Virus record (IMG/VR): IMGVR_UViG_3300045125_000028
Coordinates: 1 to 43,053 of that record
From: a virus
Reading direction: 5' to 3' (one strand)
DNA: 43,053 nucleotides
This document shows, in pieces, positions 7,599-18,690 of the stretch. The stretch's first letter is position 1, and each line of letters opens with the position of its first letter. The position numbers were made by a program, and so were the translations under genes. The notes below the pieces were generated by a model. It had not been told where the DNA came from and did not search any database. It saw only the letters and a program-made list of their open reading frames with translations.

Positions 7599-10500
7599 CT
7601 GCCAACTTCCTCACATCTTGGATGTTGGATGTGAGTTGATTCTCTATCCTTTGAATGTCCAGGATCAGGTCGCGCTTGGTGTCTGCATCCATCTCTGAGT
7701 ATTGGATCATCGTCTTCATCTCTCGGAATTCCTTCATGGACTTCTCAAGAGCGAGGACGTAATCCCGCTGTGCCAACACGTTGATGTTGTCTGACAGGTA
7801 CTTGGCAAACTCTTCTGGCCGCTGCGTCCGCTCAAGCAGGTTGCTCGTACGCACCACCTCGTCTACAGAGTTCTTCAGGTCGTAGTACGCGGTTACCTGC
7901 CCTCGCGCATCCGGGTCCAGCGCCAATCGTTTAATGATTGGCAACTGCTCAAAGCGTTTAGACGGCTTTGGCACGTCAGCGTTTAAGTTGTGCAGGGCAT
8001 CGAAGACCTCGACCGCGTACTGGCCCAGGGTTCCCGTGTAGCCCCTGATGACGTGGTCCACCTTGATGGGCGACAGGTCAAGAGACTTGGCAAGCGCCCT
8101 GGTGAACTCTGAAGAATCTTCCGCTGTCTCAATCCGCAGTTTGTCTGCAAGCATCTGTGCAAACATGGACGTGCCGGGAGACGTCTGGAACCGCGCCGCC
8201 ACATCCTCCATGCCTTGCCCAATGATCCGGGCGCTGCGTGAAGAAGGAGAAGTTGGATTTGACCTCATACAGCGGCAGGAAAGCCTGCGGCATGAAGTTA
8301 AACCCGAGGGTAGGGACTGCAACTGACGCGACAGGGACTCCAGTGTGTCCTTGCCCGTGTCAGAGCCGAAGGCGTTCTGGAGAATCCGCTCCGGCAGAAC
8401 CTTGAAGATCACGCCCACTTCAAACGGGATGGCAATCTTTAAACCAAGGCTGGGCACCAGCCAGTAGTTGTCGCGGGTCTCCTGCTCCTGCTTCTTGTAC
8501 TCCTCATCATCGTGGACGAGCATCCAGTACATAGTAGACAGGGCCATCATCGTCATGCCCCGGGTCCAGAACGTCTTCATCCGCTGACGCTGTGCGTCCG
8601 TGGCGTTCTTGTCCAACATCGGATTTATACCGGCGCGGTACAGAACATCCAGACCCTGGATGCGGGCGTTCATGAACGGGATGGCTGCGGTCAGCACCCG
8701 AATGATCGGTGAGCGACCATGACGGTAGAAGTTCAGAACCTCTGCCGCTTGCCACAGGGCTTCAGCACGGTTGCCCGTCTCAGCCAGAACCCGCTTGTAA
8801 ACCTCTGCCCGGGTTGCGCCGTCAGAGATTTGAGTACCACGCTCCAAGGCTCCCCACAGTGACGTGATGGGCGAGGCGGCTGTCTCCAGTGCGGTCTTGG
8901 CTCCAACCTTCTTGCGGACTTCCCGCTTAAAGACTGACGCACCTTCTTTGACGCCGTGAGCATACTCGTAGCCACCGATCACGCCTGCGTTAAATAGAGC
9001 CTCCATCTCTGGAGTTTCTTTAGCAATGGAAGCGGCGAACTGACGGGCGCTGTCCACCACGGGCGTCATCTTGATGCCGGACGTGACATAGGCCGAGAGC
9101 GAGTCACGCATCTGGTTGACCAACATGTAGCCGGGTTCTTTGGTCACCAGGGTACGCAGAGCATTAGCCGGTGCAGACAGAAGACCAATGAACGGCAGGT
9201 CAGCCATGTTCATCGCCTTGATGGCGTTGATGAACTTGATGTCGTTGGCGCGGTAGTAGACCGGGGTGCCGTTCTCAAGCACCTTGTAAACGAACACATC
9301 AGGACGGCGTAGGTGTTGAGTGCGGGCCTCTTGCATCGCTTCGCTGGCGTTGGATGCAAACACCTGACCGATCTTGACGGGTCTAAACACGTTCCACTGA
9401 CCGGGGTTGGTCGGAGACTCAACCACGTTTACATTTGCACCGTGTTTACTGCGGGCGGTGGACTCGGCAACGGCTTTGGTCGCGCCGGGAACAGTATCAA
9501 TGTAGTCCCCGTCAAACACGTCCCAGGTATCAGCGGCAACCTGCTTGATCTGCGGGTTGTCTGAAAGACGCACGACCTCATCAATGCGCAGAGCCTGGGC
9601 AGTCATCCGCTGTGCTGCCACATTCTTCATGCTCATCGTGATGGCAGATTGCGTGTTGCGCACCACGGTTTCAAAGAAGTCGGCAAACTCAACCTCGGAG
9701 CCTTTGCAGCCTTCGGAGGCTTGGTTCCTGCGATGGTGGAGAAAAGTCTTCGGGCCCGCAACTTCTTCTTCGCTCACTTGACGGTAGAACGGAAAAGTCG
9801 CCGTGCTCCATGAAGTCCTGGGCAGCACGGCCAGAGATGACGCCTGTGTCGCGCATCAGTTTGACCAGACCGTCGTTGTACTTCCTCCAACGGGATTGAA
9901 TGTCGCGGAAGTCGATGCCTTGGGCGAGATACTGCTGACGCAGGCGCTCGGCCTCTCAATGTCGCCCTTCTCAAGCAACTGCTCGACATACCGCGTTTGC
10001 CCCTGATTGAGCATGTACCGCTTGGCCCTGTTTACTTATTTGCCCAGAACTGGTAATGTTCAAACGTCTTGAGGTCTCCTGTCGATGCCAGCGGGGCAAA
10101 GATGGAAACGATGCCCTCGTTGTCGCCTGACGTATCGACGGTCACAACGCCATCGGCGTAAACAGGAATGCCACCCTTGCGGTTGTGCATGCCCATCGCC
10201 GCAGCAGCAACTGCTGTGGACTGATCCGACATGAGGGCAGCAGATTCCGCTCTCTCATCTGCCAACTGCTCGGGCCCGCCTGCCGCTCTGATCTGAGCAG
10301 CAACGCGCTTGTCCAACTCTGCCGCTTCGTTGTAGCGGTTGATAAATTCTTCGCGCAACAGAGAGAAAGACTTGGGCGAGAAGACTTCAAACACCCTGTC
10401 AATGAAGCCAACCTCCTTGCGCGGACGAATGACTTCCTTTACCCGATCATCAATGTCGGGATCGACGGTGGGCATGGACCGCATGCTGAAGCGCAAACGA

Positions 10501-13500
10501 TCCGGGTTAGCAAACTTCTTCTTGAGTTCCTTTTCTTGCGTGTAAACAAGAGGTGTTAGGTCAAACACGCCCACCGGCGCACCCTTCGCCCGGGTAGAAC
10601 TTCTGACCCTCAAGATACATGTGCTCGATGGGCTGATACTGGAGCAGGCTTCTTGTATTGGTCCTCTCGCGCAACGATCACCACGGGCGCTGATTTAATG
10701 CCCTCGACATCCATCGCCGCCATGCGATGGCGTCCTTCGTGGCCCTCAATCCTGCCTGTCTTCATATCGACGTACAGGAACGGCGTCTGTGTCTCGCGGC
10801 GCAACTCTTCCACGTCCAACTCGCCCGCCTCTTCATAAATGCGTCGAGCATCTTCTTCTGACGGAACGGTTGCGGCTATAAACCTTTTCGGGTTTACGAA
10901 CGCAGCAAAGCCGTAGGTGCGGCCATCGGTGTAGCCGTACTCGTTGATGAGGCTGTCGATACGCTCAGGTGTAAAGCCTGCGGCTTCGGTGCGCAGGCTC
11001 TTACGAACTGGCTCCTCGCCAATGACTTTAATCTCTTCTGGGTTGTACCCTTGGCCGTAATCAACGACCAACTCTTGCTCCTCAGGGTGCCCAATCATGT
11101 GAACATGCTCGGGCGTCAGGTCCATCTCGACAACAACCAAATCCTTGCGCTTGGCGTAGGCCGGTAGGTTTTTAAACGCTTTTGCAACATCCGGGTTAAG
11201 GCTGAAGGAAACAAACTGACTGCCCATAGCGGCAGTCTTCAGTTCCTCCAACTCGTCCGGGGACATCAAGCGGTAGCCCTTGAAACTGTCGCCAAGATTG
11301 GATCGGACAAACCTTTGAACAGCAGATGTGTACTCGGGGCCACCCTCTACCCGGTACAGGTCGTACATCCCATCGCGGTTTCCAACACCAGAGACGCCGC
11401 CAATCCAGTTGTCTCTGATTGTCTCAACGCCCTCAGACATTGGGATTTCATCTGCGCGGTCAAACAAGTCTTTGTGAGCGCGCAGGCTCTTACGGATGTC
11501 TGGGCTTGTGGACTCGTAGGTGCCGTAGTTGCCAATTGCAGACTTGACCTGCTCCGGGCGGAAGACACCAAGATTTTTGCGGCCCTGCTCTTTTACATAG
11601 AAGGCATCAAACCCGTTTGTCTCAAACAGATCGTAATCGTTGGCATGCTCAATCGCGGTCCAGCGTCCTTCGCGGAAGTTGTTGAGAACTTCATCAATTT
11701 GGGCATTGGAGTAGTCCTCTTCCGTTTTTAGGATGCGCTTGAATTGAGGAACCAACTTGTTCATGTGTTCGACGTTCTCGTAGTCGAACGGGTTGGATGC
11801 TTTGATGTAAACGGGGAGTACGTTTGCGCCTTCTTCGCCCTTTGTCATCGTTGTTCCCTTGCCAGGGAACCAATCCAAGTCGTTGAGTGCGTACTTGTTG
11901 GCAAAGTTGGCGTCAGGGCGTCACAAAGAAGGCGTTACGGTTGCCGCGAGTGCGAGGCTCAATAACGTCTTGCCGGGTGCCGTGGTACATGACCTTCGGC
12001 TCACCGTTTTCATCCACAACCTTGCTATCACCAAACCAACGCTTGAACGCTTCGGTCTTTGGTGCTCGTAGGCTCTTACGTTCAGCACCGGCTTCGCGCA
12101 GGCTTGGTCGGTGTCAGAGCGCCTTCCTCGACCTTGCCAAAGATGTCTTCTGCCGACTCAAAGCCTTGACCGTTAAACGCTGACTTGACCGCCTTGAAGA
12201 AGTTCTTCATGCGGGTGGTCAGAGTCCCCATCAGTCCGGCAGGCTGCTTCTTGGAGAAGTTGCGGAACGCATCAGCAATGGCTTCCTCGCGGATCATCGC
12301 CATGTTGCCGCCGTACTCCTGCATGTAGGCGTCGTAACGGCTCATCTCCTGGCCGTTGTAAACGGTCTGCTGCCCCTTGAGATACTGGTCAATCCACTTG
12401 GTGTCTGCCGTCTTCTCCAGAGTTGCCCACTGCTTGGGCGTGAAGAAGCCTGCCTCCTTCAAGGCGTGGATGGACTCATGGCGCAGGATGCCAAGCGGGT
12501 CAGCGGCGTCCAGGGCCAACTTGATCAGCATGCCGTCGTAACTGCCCTCGTCGGTCATGCCGCGCTCAAGGTTCAGTTCGACATCCTTCAGACCGAACTT
12601 GTTCAGGTTCTTCCGAAGCACCTGACGCAAGACTTCAATCTTCTTCTGAATCTCTGGCGGCACCTCGGGCTTGGCGGCTTCGACCGCAGCCTCTGCCTCG
12701 TCAGCCCGCTTCTCTGCCTGTTTAGCCCTGCGCTCCAGTTCTTTAAACCGTGCCTCTGGGATGGCGGCCAGAGACTTCTTGACTACTCGTTCACCAAGGG
12801 GTTGGGCTTCAAATTCTGGCCCGAGGTCCAGGCCGGCATCGCCGACATCCTCCGCTTCAGCAGTTCCAGGCGGACGCTCGGCGGCAGTCCTCTTAGCCGC
12901 TTGATCAATTCGTCTTTGCTCATCTTGGGCTTCATTGACAAGTGCCTCGACTTCTTTGGCGGTTAGATACTCGCGGATTAAGGAATCAGCCTGCTGGATG
13001 CCTTCAAACGCGGCCTTGATTTGAACGTTTGCTTCTTGGGTCAGGAAGTTGCCCTGACGCAACTGCTCCTTGATGAATTCGGTGTTGTCGTATTCATCGT
13101 AGTTGGGAGCGCCAAGACGCTTATCGGGAGGTAGCCACGGATCAAGGTCTCCGTTGGCGACAAACGTACTGATGCTGTCGCCCCTGCCCTTGCTGATCAG
13201 GGGCCTGAACCGCAGGAGTTCGCGCCCACATCACTGACTTCGGTCTTGGTTAACTTGCCGCGCAGTGCTGTAAACAGGCTTGGGCTTTCGCGCTTGGCCG
13301 TTCTAGCCTGACGCTCAGCAGCACGAACAGCCTTCTCTGCCTCGGCAACATCTTCTGGCTCTGGGGCCTTGGGCTGCGGCAGCTCTTTGGCCTTGGCGGG
13401 CATGGCGGGCGGCATCGGTCCCCGCACACGCTTTACACGCTCTTCAGGAGCAATCTTTGCTGGCGTCGTGATGTCGCTGTAAATCTGAAGCAGTTCTGTA

Positions 13501-16145
13501 AACGCATTGTCTGGCTTCAGGCCCAGCAAATTAGCGATGGTCTTGGTAAACCGATCCCAGGCCGTCGTGTTCTCGTACTCAATGCGAGACAGCACGTACT
13601 GGAAGTCCGGGTTGCCCAGGCCCTCAGCCACGAACTCTTGCACGCTCTCAATGCCGTAAGGCTTGCGGAACAACCTGTCCTGAGATTCGCGCTCTTCAAG
13701 AACTTTCTGACGTGGGCGTACAGTTTCTCAAGCCGCTCAACAGCGGGCTTCTGCTCTTGGGTTGGGTTGGCAATTGCCCCAACCGTCTGGGCATGAACAA
13801 TCTCGTGGGCGAGAGTCTTCTCGTCCTTGGCCGAATACTCAGGCACGAAGATCGTGTCCTTGCCTGCGTCATACACGCCTGCCGCACCAATCGCATTGAT
13901 GGTGGCCTGCGCGGTCATCCGCAGTTTGGTCTCGCCCAACTCATTTGTCAGGCGTTCAAACGCATCAAGGGTGCGTTTAAAGTCTTCCTTGTGCCGAACC
14001 CTGCACCCTCGCCAAGCCCAAGTGGGCCAAACATGCTGTTGTCTGCGTTTACAGCATCTTTAATGCGCAGGATTTTGCCCTGTCCTCGCCACCCTCAAAC
14101 ACGTTGGTGGAGGCCGCAAGTACATCCTGCGGCAGTGCTGCGCCGTCAGGAAGCGCATCTACCGTGGGGGCAAGTTCGCGCAACTTCTCAAGCAGACCAA
14201 GGTGCATCTTGGCACTGTCTGAGGAGAACTGATCCATGACCGGGCTGGGTGAGTCTGATAGGTCTCGACGGCCTCGTCGTCAATAGCGATCTTGGTCTTG
14301 AGGTTCTTGGCCCTGCGCGCGATCTCGGCGACAACGGCGTTCTTGCTCTTCTTCAGAGCATCAATCACACCCTTGAAGTCGCCTGCCTTTGCAGCCTTCT
14401 GGGCGGGCAGGTTTACACGACCTGCCAGAGTCCCGGGGTAGGGCTGAACCGCTCCGATTCCCTTGCCAAACTCAATACGTTGCTGACGCTCGGTCGGCCC
14501 TCTGGGTGCGGCGGGAGCAGCCTCTTCCGCAGGAACCTGTGCAACCTGTTCCTCTACAGGGGCATCGGCAGCGTAAACATCTGCGGGATGCCCGCATCCT
14601 GACCTTCAGGATAAAGTCCTGCCGCAGTTGAGATAAGCCTTCGTACAGGCCTTCGTACTTCTGACGCTGCGTGCCTGAGATTTCTCCGGACAGAGCCTGA
14701 TTGATCGCATCAAAGACTTGGTTGTCGGCCATGAAGTCTTTGTTGACGATGGAGGCAATTGGGTCTTTTGAGGTAATACCCGCCTGCTTCAACTCGGCCT
14801 GAGTTACAACCGTCTGTGGAGTCTGGGCGCGAGTAGCCTCTTCCTCCGTCATCTTCAGTTGGATGTTGGCATGTTGTCAGCAGCAGCCTTGCGGTCAGCC
14901 TCTGGGAACTGCTGATCCTGGAGTAAACGCTGCTTCAGGTTCTCCAGCAGGCCGTAGCCATTGGGCTGTGCTGCCAATGTAAACAGTTGCTGGTCGGTCG
15001 GCAGTTGCGGCGGAGCGGGCGGTGGCGCAGGCGGACGAAGGCCAGCATCAATCTCGCGCTGTAAACGAGCGGCAAATTGCCGGTCAGACTCGCCTTCGCG
15101 CTGACCTTCAAAGCGTTGCTCTTGCTCGACAGTCTTTGCCAAGGGCTGCGCCCAAGATGCCGCCGCCCAGAGCACCAAGACCTGCCGCACCACCGACGCC
15201 CTCAAGTAGTGACTGGTTTGGATCAACCTGACGCAGACCAATATTCTTGAAGACCTGTCCGCCGCCTTCTTCAAACGACTCGCCAACCGCCTCACCAAGA
15301 CCAGCAAGCAATACGCCCCTTTGATCCAGGCACACCGGCAAGACGCCGTTCAATTGCTTGCGCCCCAGGAAGACGTTGAGCCAAGAGGGCTGTCACACCT
15401 GCGCCTGCGCCCGCAATCCGGGCAGCATTGATGGCGCGGTCAGCAGCGTCTTGCTCGCTCAGGCCTGCTTCAATAGCCTTTTGGTAAGCATCCCGGTAGG
15501 TGTCATCGCTGACATCAGCGGCTTGCATTGCCGCACCGGTGCCATAGGCTGCAGCGGCAGAACGTCTGTTTACAGACTCGACGGCCTCTTTAACCGCTTG
15601 ATCTGCTGCCGCGCCGGTCAGCCCAATACCAGCAGACTCAATAGCCTTGGCACCAATCTTCTGAGTGACCTTAACAGCGGCTGCGGGACCTAGCAGTTGA
15701 GGGACCTGCTCTGCCACAAACGTTGTGATGAGGGCTGGGTCTTTGAGGGTGGATGTGATGGCGGTTGCAAACTGGGCAAGTATTCCGTCCTTCTCTGCCT
15801 CAGAAATCTCTTCTGTTGAAGCGCCTGACGGGCCTTTAAACCTTCGGATTTCAGTTGCTCGCCAATGTCGCCAATAAACTCTCCCGGCTCTGAAAAATTC
15901 TCCAACCGGACGGGCTCCGGCAGCAGCCCAACAACCTGTCCCGAAACTGAAGCAAACCGCCAAGCCCTCGGATGCCGGAGGCAAGAATGTCCGTTCCCGC
16001 CTCGGTGGCGGTGCGGCCCGTCTTGGGCCGCTCTTTCTGCCCCAACAGAGAGAACGCCGCCATACTTTTCAGCAACCTTGTCAAAGCCTGATTCAGACGA
16101 AGAAGGTGCGCCGCCATACTTGCGGGCGATCTCATCAAAGTTCAT
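7591..16145 (-). CDS. Giant polyvalent virion protein (~2850 aa), probably ejected
   Basis: Starts at ATG 16145 with MNFDEIARKYGG and a near repeat, FDKVAEKYGG, and ends VRKLAAK at TGA 7591-7593. Similarity runs on through about a dozen frameshifts with no credible internal gene boundary, so I treat it as one gene. From N to C: paired KYGG motif; Gly/Ala-rich, possibly membrane-active segment (15330-15700); HEIVH metallopeptidase-like domain (13.8 kb); second HESIH domain (12.5 kb); two ADP-ribosyltransferase-like domains (12.1-11.0 kb); a GHEGRHR ParB-like element (10.7 kb); helical LPD38-type region (10.0-7.6 kb). Linkers repeat a KSLRA-like motif. Polyvalent proteins of this kind are carried in phage virions and delivered with the DNA. 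It is the last gene of the late operon. Domain calls are by motif recall; catalytic activity is inferred. Confidence 0.75.
7610..7635. terminator. Hairpin at the convergent junction (candidate terminator)
   Basis: CTCACATC at 7610-7617 and GATGTGAG at 7628-7635 are perfect reverse complements with a 10-nt loop. The hairpin lies 12 bp beyond the + strand stop and inside the last codons of the - strand giant gene, so it could end transcription from the left arm. There is no clean T-run after it on either strand, so the call is weak. Confidence 0.3.
7640..9830 (-). other. LPD38-like C-terminal region of the giant protein
   Basis: The part from 9830 to 7640 contains TLVTKEPGYMLVNQMRDSLS, ERGTQISDGATRAEVYKR, AAIPFMNARIQGLDVLYRAG and a single hydrophobic stretch GMTMMALSTMYWMLV. 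This order fits the large polyvalent protein-associated domain LPD38. It is preceded by a helical segment (FRDIQSRWRKYNDGLV, VKLMRDTGVIS) that usually accompanies it. A short out-of-frame stretch at about 8240-8320 (the true frame reads LGFNFMPQAFLPLYEVKSN) shows that even the longest open frame contains compensating indels. Confidence 0.55.
10680..10800 (-). other. ParB-like GHEGRHR element in the giant protein
   Basis: Reads FLYVDMKTGRIEGHEGRHRM followed by AAMDVEG and APVVIV. A VD-x-TG-x-(I/V)-x-GHEGRHR-x-x-A run followed by a hydrophobic strand resembles the ParB/sulfiredoxin-like nuclease core seen in polyvalent proteins. Whether it is catalytic here is unknown. Confidence 0.45.
11020..11370 (-). 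other. ADP-ribosyltransferase-like domain 2 (R-S-E class)
   Basis: In one unbroken frame the order is DLYRVEGG (candidate catalytic Arg), about 47 residues later QFVSFSLNP (SxS-type motif, followed by VAKAFKN), then PEEQELVVDYG (ExE-type EQE motif). This Arg, SFS, ExE order and spacing is that of R-S-E mono-ADP-ribosyltransferases. It is bounded on both sides by KSLR linkers (DIRKSLRAHK and PVRKSLRTEA). Confidence 0.5.
11497..12080 (-). other. ADP-ribosyltransferase-like domain 1 (ART-PolyVal type)
   Basis: Across one frameshift near 11880 it reads TEAFKRWFGDSKVVDENG, EPKVMYHGTRQD, NAFFVTP, NVLPVYIKASNPFDY, ETNGFDAFYVKEQG and FRPEQVKSAIGNYGTY, STSPDI. RWFGDSKVVDENGEP...VMYHGT...VYIKASNP...GFDAF...QVKSAIGNYGT is the usual signature of the ART-PolyVal domain of phage polyvalent proteins. 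It follows a KSLRAPKTEA linker. Confidence 0.65.
12200..12570 (-). other. HExxH metallopeptidase-like domain 2
   Basis: Reads DPLGILRHESIHALKEAGFF at about 12495-12437, with HESIH at 12466-12480, then about 60 residues later MIREEAIADAFRNF. An HExxH helix followed downstream by an acidic EEAIAD helix fits a zincin-type metallopeptidase with a third ligand in the second helix. The preceding 100 residues are a Lys/Glu/Ala coiled coil. Confidence 0.6.
13500..13940 (-). other. HExxH metallopeptidase-like domain 1
   Basis: Reads DTIFVPEYSAKDEKTLAHEI, with HEIVH at 13793-13807, then across a frameshift YGIESVQEFVAEGLGNPDFQ. The LAHEIVHAQT zinc helix followed by an EFVAEGLxNPxF helix is the pattern of the zincin module of phage polyvalent proteins; the Glu of EFVAE may be the third zinc ligand. 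Confidence 0.65.
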
Positions 16146-16163
16146 CCGGAAACCTCTGTTACT

Positions 16164-17805
16164 TTATGCCTGCGTCCCGCTTTCGGCTTTTTCCGCCGCC
16201 TCGGCAGTCGGGAAGGTGTAGGCCTTCCTGTTGGGGGAATGTAACCGTCGTGGGGCCGCCTGACTGCCCAATATCAAATACCGCCCCAGGGTATTGCTCC
16301 ATCACGGCGCGTCTTTTTGGCATTAAGTGCGGCCTCTCGCTCTTTTGGCTTGTTGAGCAGGCTGATGTAATCGTAAGACTTCTTAAATTCATCAAGGCTC
16401 TTATGTGGGCGCTTTCCCTGCATGCGGATGTCTCTGCCGCCAGCACCACTTGCTCCGCGCAGGCGCTCAATCGAGGCCATGCGAGACCTCGGCGGTCACA
16501 GGCTTGCCGCTAAGGCGCTCAATGTCAGACACCATGCGCTCCAACTCACTTGGCGGACGGGTTGCCTGCATGCGAGCACGAGCCTCCCCGCTGAGAAGTT
16601 CGGCCTCTTTGATCCTGAGTTCGGCCTTGGCTTGCCTCAGTTGGCTGTCTGCGTTTGCTGCCTCGCTGCTCTCGGTCCATTGCAGATTTGGGAAGTCGCC
16701 CGTGGCGATGCTTTCCGTCACGCATCTTGGCAAGCGCGTTGCGCTTTTCAAGCGACAGCATTTGGATGTCCATCTTCAGGTCTTCCAACCCCTGGATGCG
16801 ACCACGAACGGCCTCGTCATAAGAGCGGGGCGGCCGGAGCGCCGGTCTTTCAGAGTTTGCCCAAGCCCTTCTCCTTTAAAACCCGCGCGCGCCGAGCAAG
16901 AAGTTAATCAGACCCTGCCGACCCTTCTCCGACTGCAGTTGTTGCATGCGCTCAGAGATTCTCTTCTCACGCTCACCCATGAGGCGCGCGTCATCTCTGC
17001 TTCTTGAGTGCCAACCTGCTCCATGCGCCCAGGAAGCCCGGAGACGATGCGACGACACTCATCCACGCTCTGCCCCATACTTCTGAGCGGCTTCGATGCC
17101 TTGCTCCATCGGGATGGGTTTGCGATTCATTTGCTCCAAGAAACCTTCTGGCTCGCCCAAGAAGGCGTGAAGTGTGCCCCATGGCAGGAGCCTGTGCGGC
17201 AGAACCTGCGGGCGCTTGCTGTGGAGGGGCGGATTTGGGCGGAGCGGGAGGCCGTTCGGCAGGGAATCGAATGTCGCCGCGAGTAAAGCCCTCTGCTTGC
17301 AACAATTTCCATGTTGCGGCGGCGTTCTTTCCATGCGCTCCCTAAAGAGTCGCCTTTCTTCTTCCTTTCTGCGCTCAAATTCTTCTTCGGTTTCTCTGGA
17401 GAGAATTCAACCCCTCCCCCCATCGGCTCTATAAACATAGAAGTGCCAGGGTCCTCCGCCTCCTCCGGCAGCGGAATAACCAACAATGCCGCCCTGAGCA
17501 AAAGTTGCCCATCTGGGGATTTAAACCAGAAATCCACAGGCGCTTGTTGCTGCTGCTGCATCAGGCGGTTCATCAGTTGCTTCTGAGCTCTCTTGCATCT
17601 GCATGGCTTGTAATCCGCCCGCCCAATCCTGCCCGTCGCGCTATGTCAGGGACGGCGGGGGGAGCAGGCGGCATGGCCTTCTGCATCAGTTGAGCAGCGA
17701 CTGCGGGCTGCCCGTCCGGCGTCGTCGGCTGGAACTCACCGACTTTCTCGGCACGCTTAAGCGTCATTGCAGCCAGGCGAGTGCAGAATTGATTGGTGTC
17801 TGCAT
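16164..17805 (-). CDS. Conserved virion-associated protein, Gln/Pro-rich
   Basis: Starts at ATG 17805 (MQTPINSALA, 2 bp after the upstream stop) and ends EAAEKAESGTQA at TAA 16164-16166, just before the giant gene. About 547 residues. It includes RLAAMTLKRAEKVGEFQPTT, QLMQKAMPPAPPAVPDIARR, MNRLMQQQQQAPVDF, GGIVGYSAAGGG, ETEEEFERRKKERR, EKRISERMQQLQSEKG and KSLDEFKKSYDYISLL. It is a low-complexity, coiled-coil-rich protein with a Gly-rich GGIVGY patch. Proteins with this composition and position occur beside large internal virion proteins in environmental phages. Function unknown. At least six frameshifts. Confidence 0.55.
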
Positions 17806-17807
17806 GA

Positions 17808-18681
17808 TCACTTCTTGCCGCCAAAGATACGTTCGTACAAATCCATCAGACCACCCGTCTGATTTAGGAAGGTTTGTGGCGCTGCTAGGCTGTTGATACT
17901 GGGCAGCAACAGATTGGATCGGCATGCCTTGAAGCATTGAGTTCAAGAACTGCAACTGGGCGTACGGGTAATCCCTCTGACGTTCAAACTCTTTTAGGTC
18001 TGCCGCAATTCCTTCTGGACTCAATACCACGCTGAGTTGCGCCTGCCCTGGCCATCATGTCGGCCAAGTCCTTTGGCCTGAGCCTGCTCAGTATTGAACT
18101 GTTGCATGGCTCTTGTCATACGCCGTTGCGTATCCCGTACCGATGGTTGTGCCCATCGTGCTCAGCAGATTGCGCTGCAACTCTGCATCCATGATGGCTT
18201 GCCGTCCACCACCAAATGATCCGGCCTTGGTCATCCGAGCAGCGTTCTGCATCTGCTTCAATTTGTGCCTGACGGTTCAACTCCGTCGAGTTGCGGTTGA
18301 AGCACTGCGTTCAGGTACGGGTTCATGTACTGGGCCGCAATCCCAGTGGGCTGGACCCCGGCGCAGTGGTTCCAGTCGTTGATGCCGTGGGCAACGATGG
18401 TGCTCCTGCTCCTGTAAACGACTGCCCCAGAACAGAAGGGAAGTTCAATCCTCCCAACCCGCTGAAGTATTTCTGCTGAAGGTCAGATGCCCTGGCAGTC
18501 AGATGGCCCACCATAAACTTGGTAAGGCTGTTCGGCCAACGCTTCAGCCTTTCCAAACATGGAGGTCACATAAGGACCCGCCCATTCAGACAGCGTGGAC
18601 TGCCTGCCAGTCATTGCTCCGGTGGCGGGAGGTAAACGCATTTGCTGCGCTACCCAATTGGTTGGTTGCTGCGGCTGCCAT
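17808..18681 (-). CDS. Conserved virion-associated protein (~291 aa)
   Basis: ATG 18681 follows AAGGATTAAAC. Joined frames read MAAAATNQLGSAANAFTS, TLSEWAGPYVTSMFGKAEAL, SDLQQKYFSGLGGLNFPSVL, AAQYMNPYLNAVLQPQLD, SRMTKAGSFGGGRQAIMDAE, IGTGYATAYDKSH, GIAADLKEFERQRDYPYAQL and FLNSMLQGMPIQSVAAQYQQ, ending LMDLYERIFGGKK at TGA 17808-17810. This order (PYL..VLQPQLD, GGRQAIM, QRDYPYAQLQFL, final GGKK) is a strongly conserved phage protein family located next to the large internal proteins. Role unknown; likely a component of, or chaperone for, the ejected complex (inference). Confidence 0.65.
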
Positions 18682-18690
18682 GTTTAATCC

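Noticed and set aside
12466-12966. + strand open frames of 100-166 codons across the late region
   Set aside because: They are shadows opposite conserved - strand genes and have no recognisable motifs.
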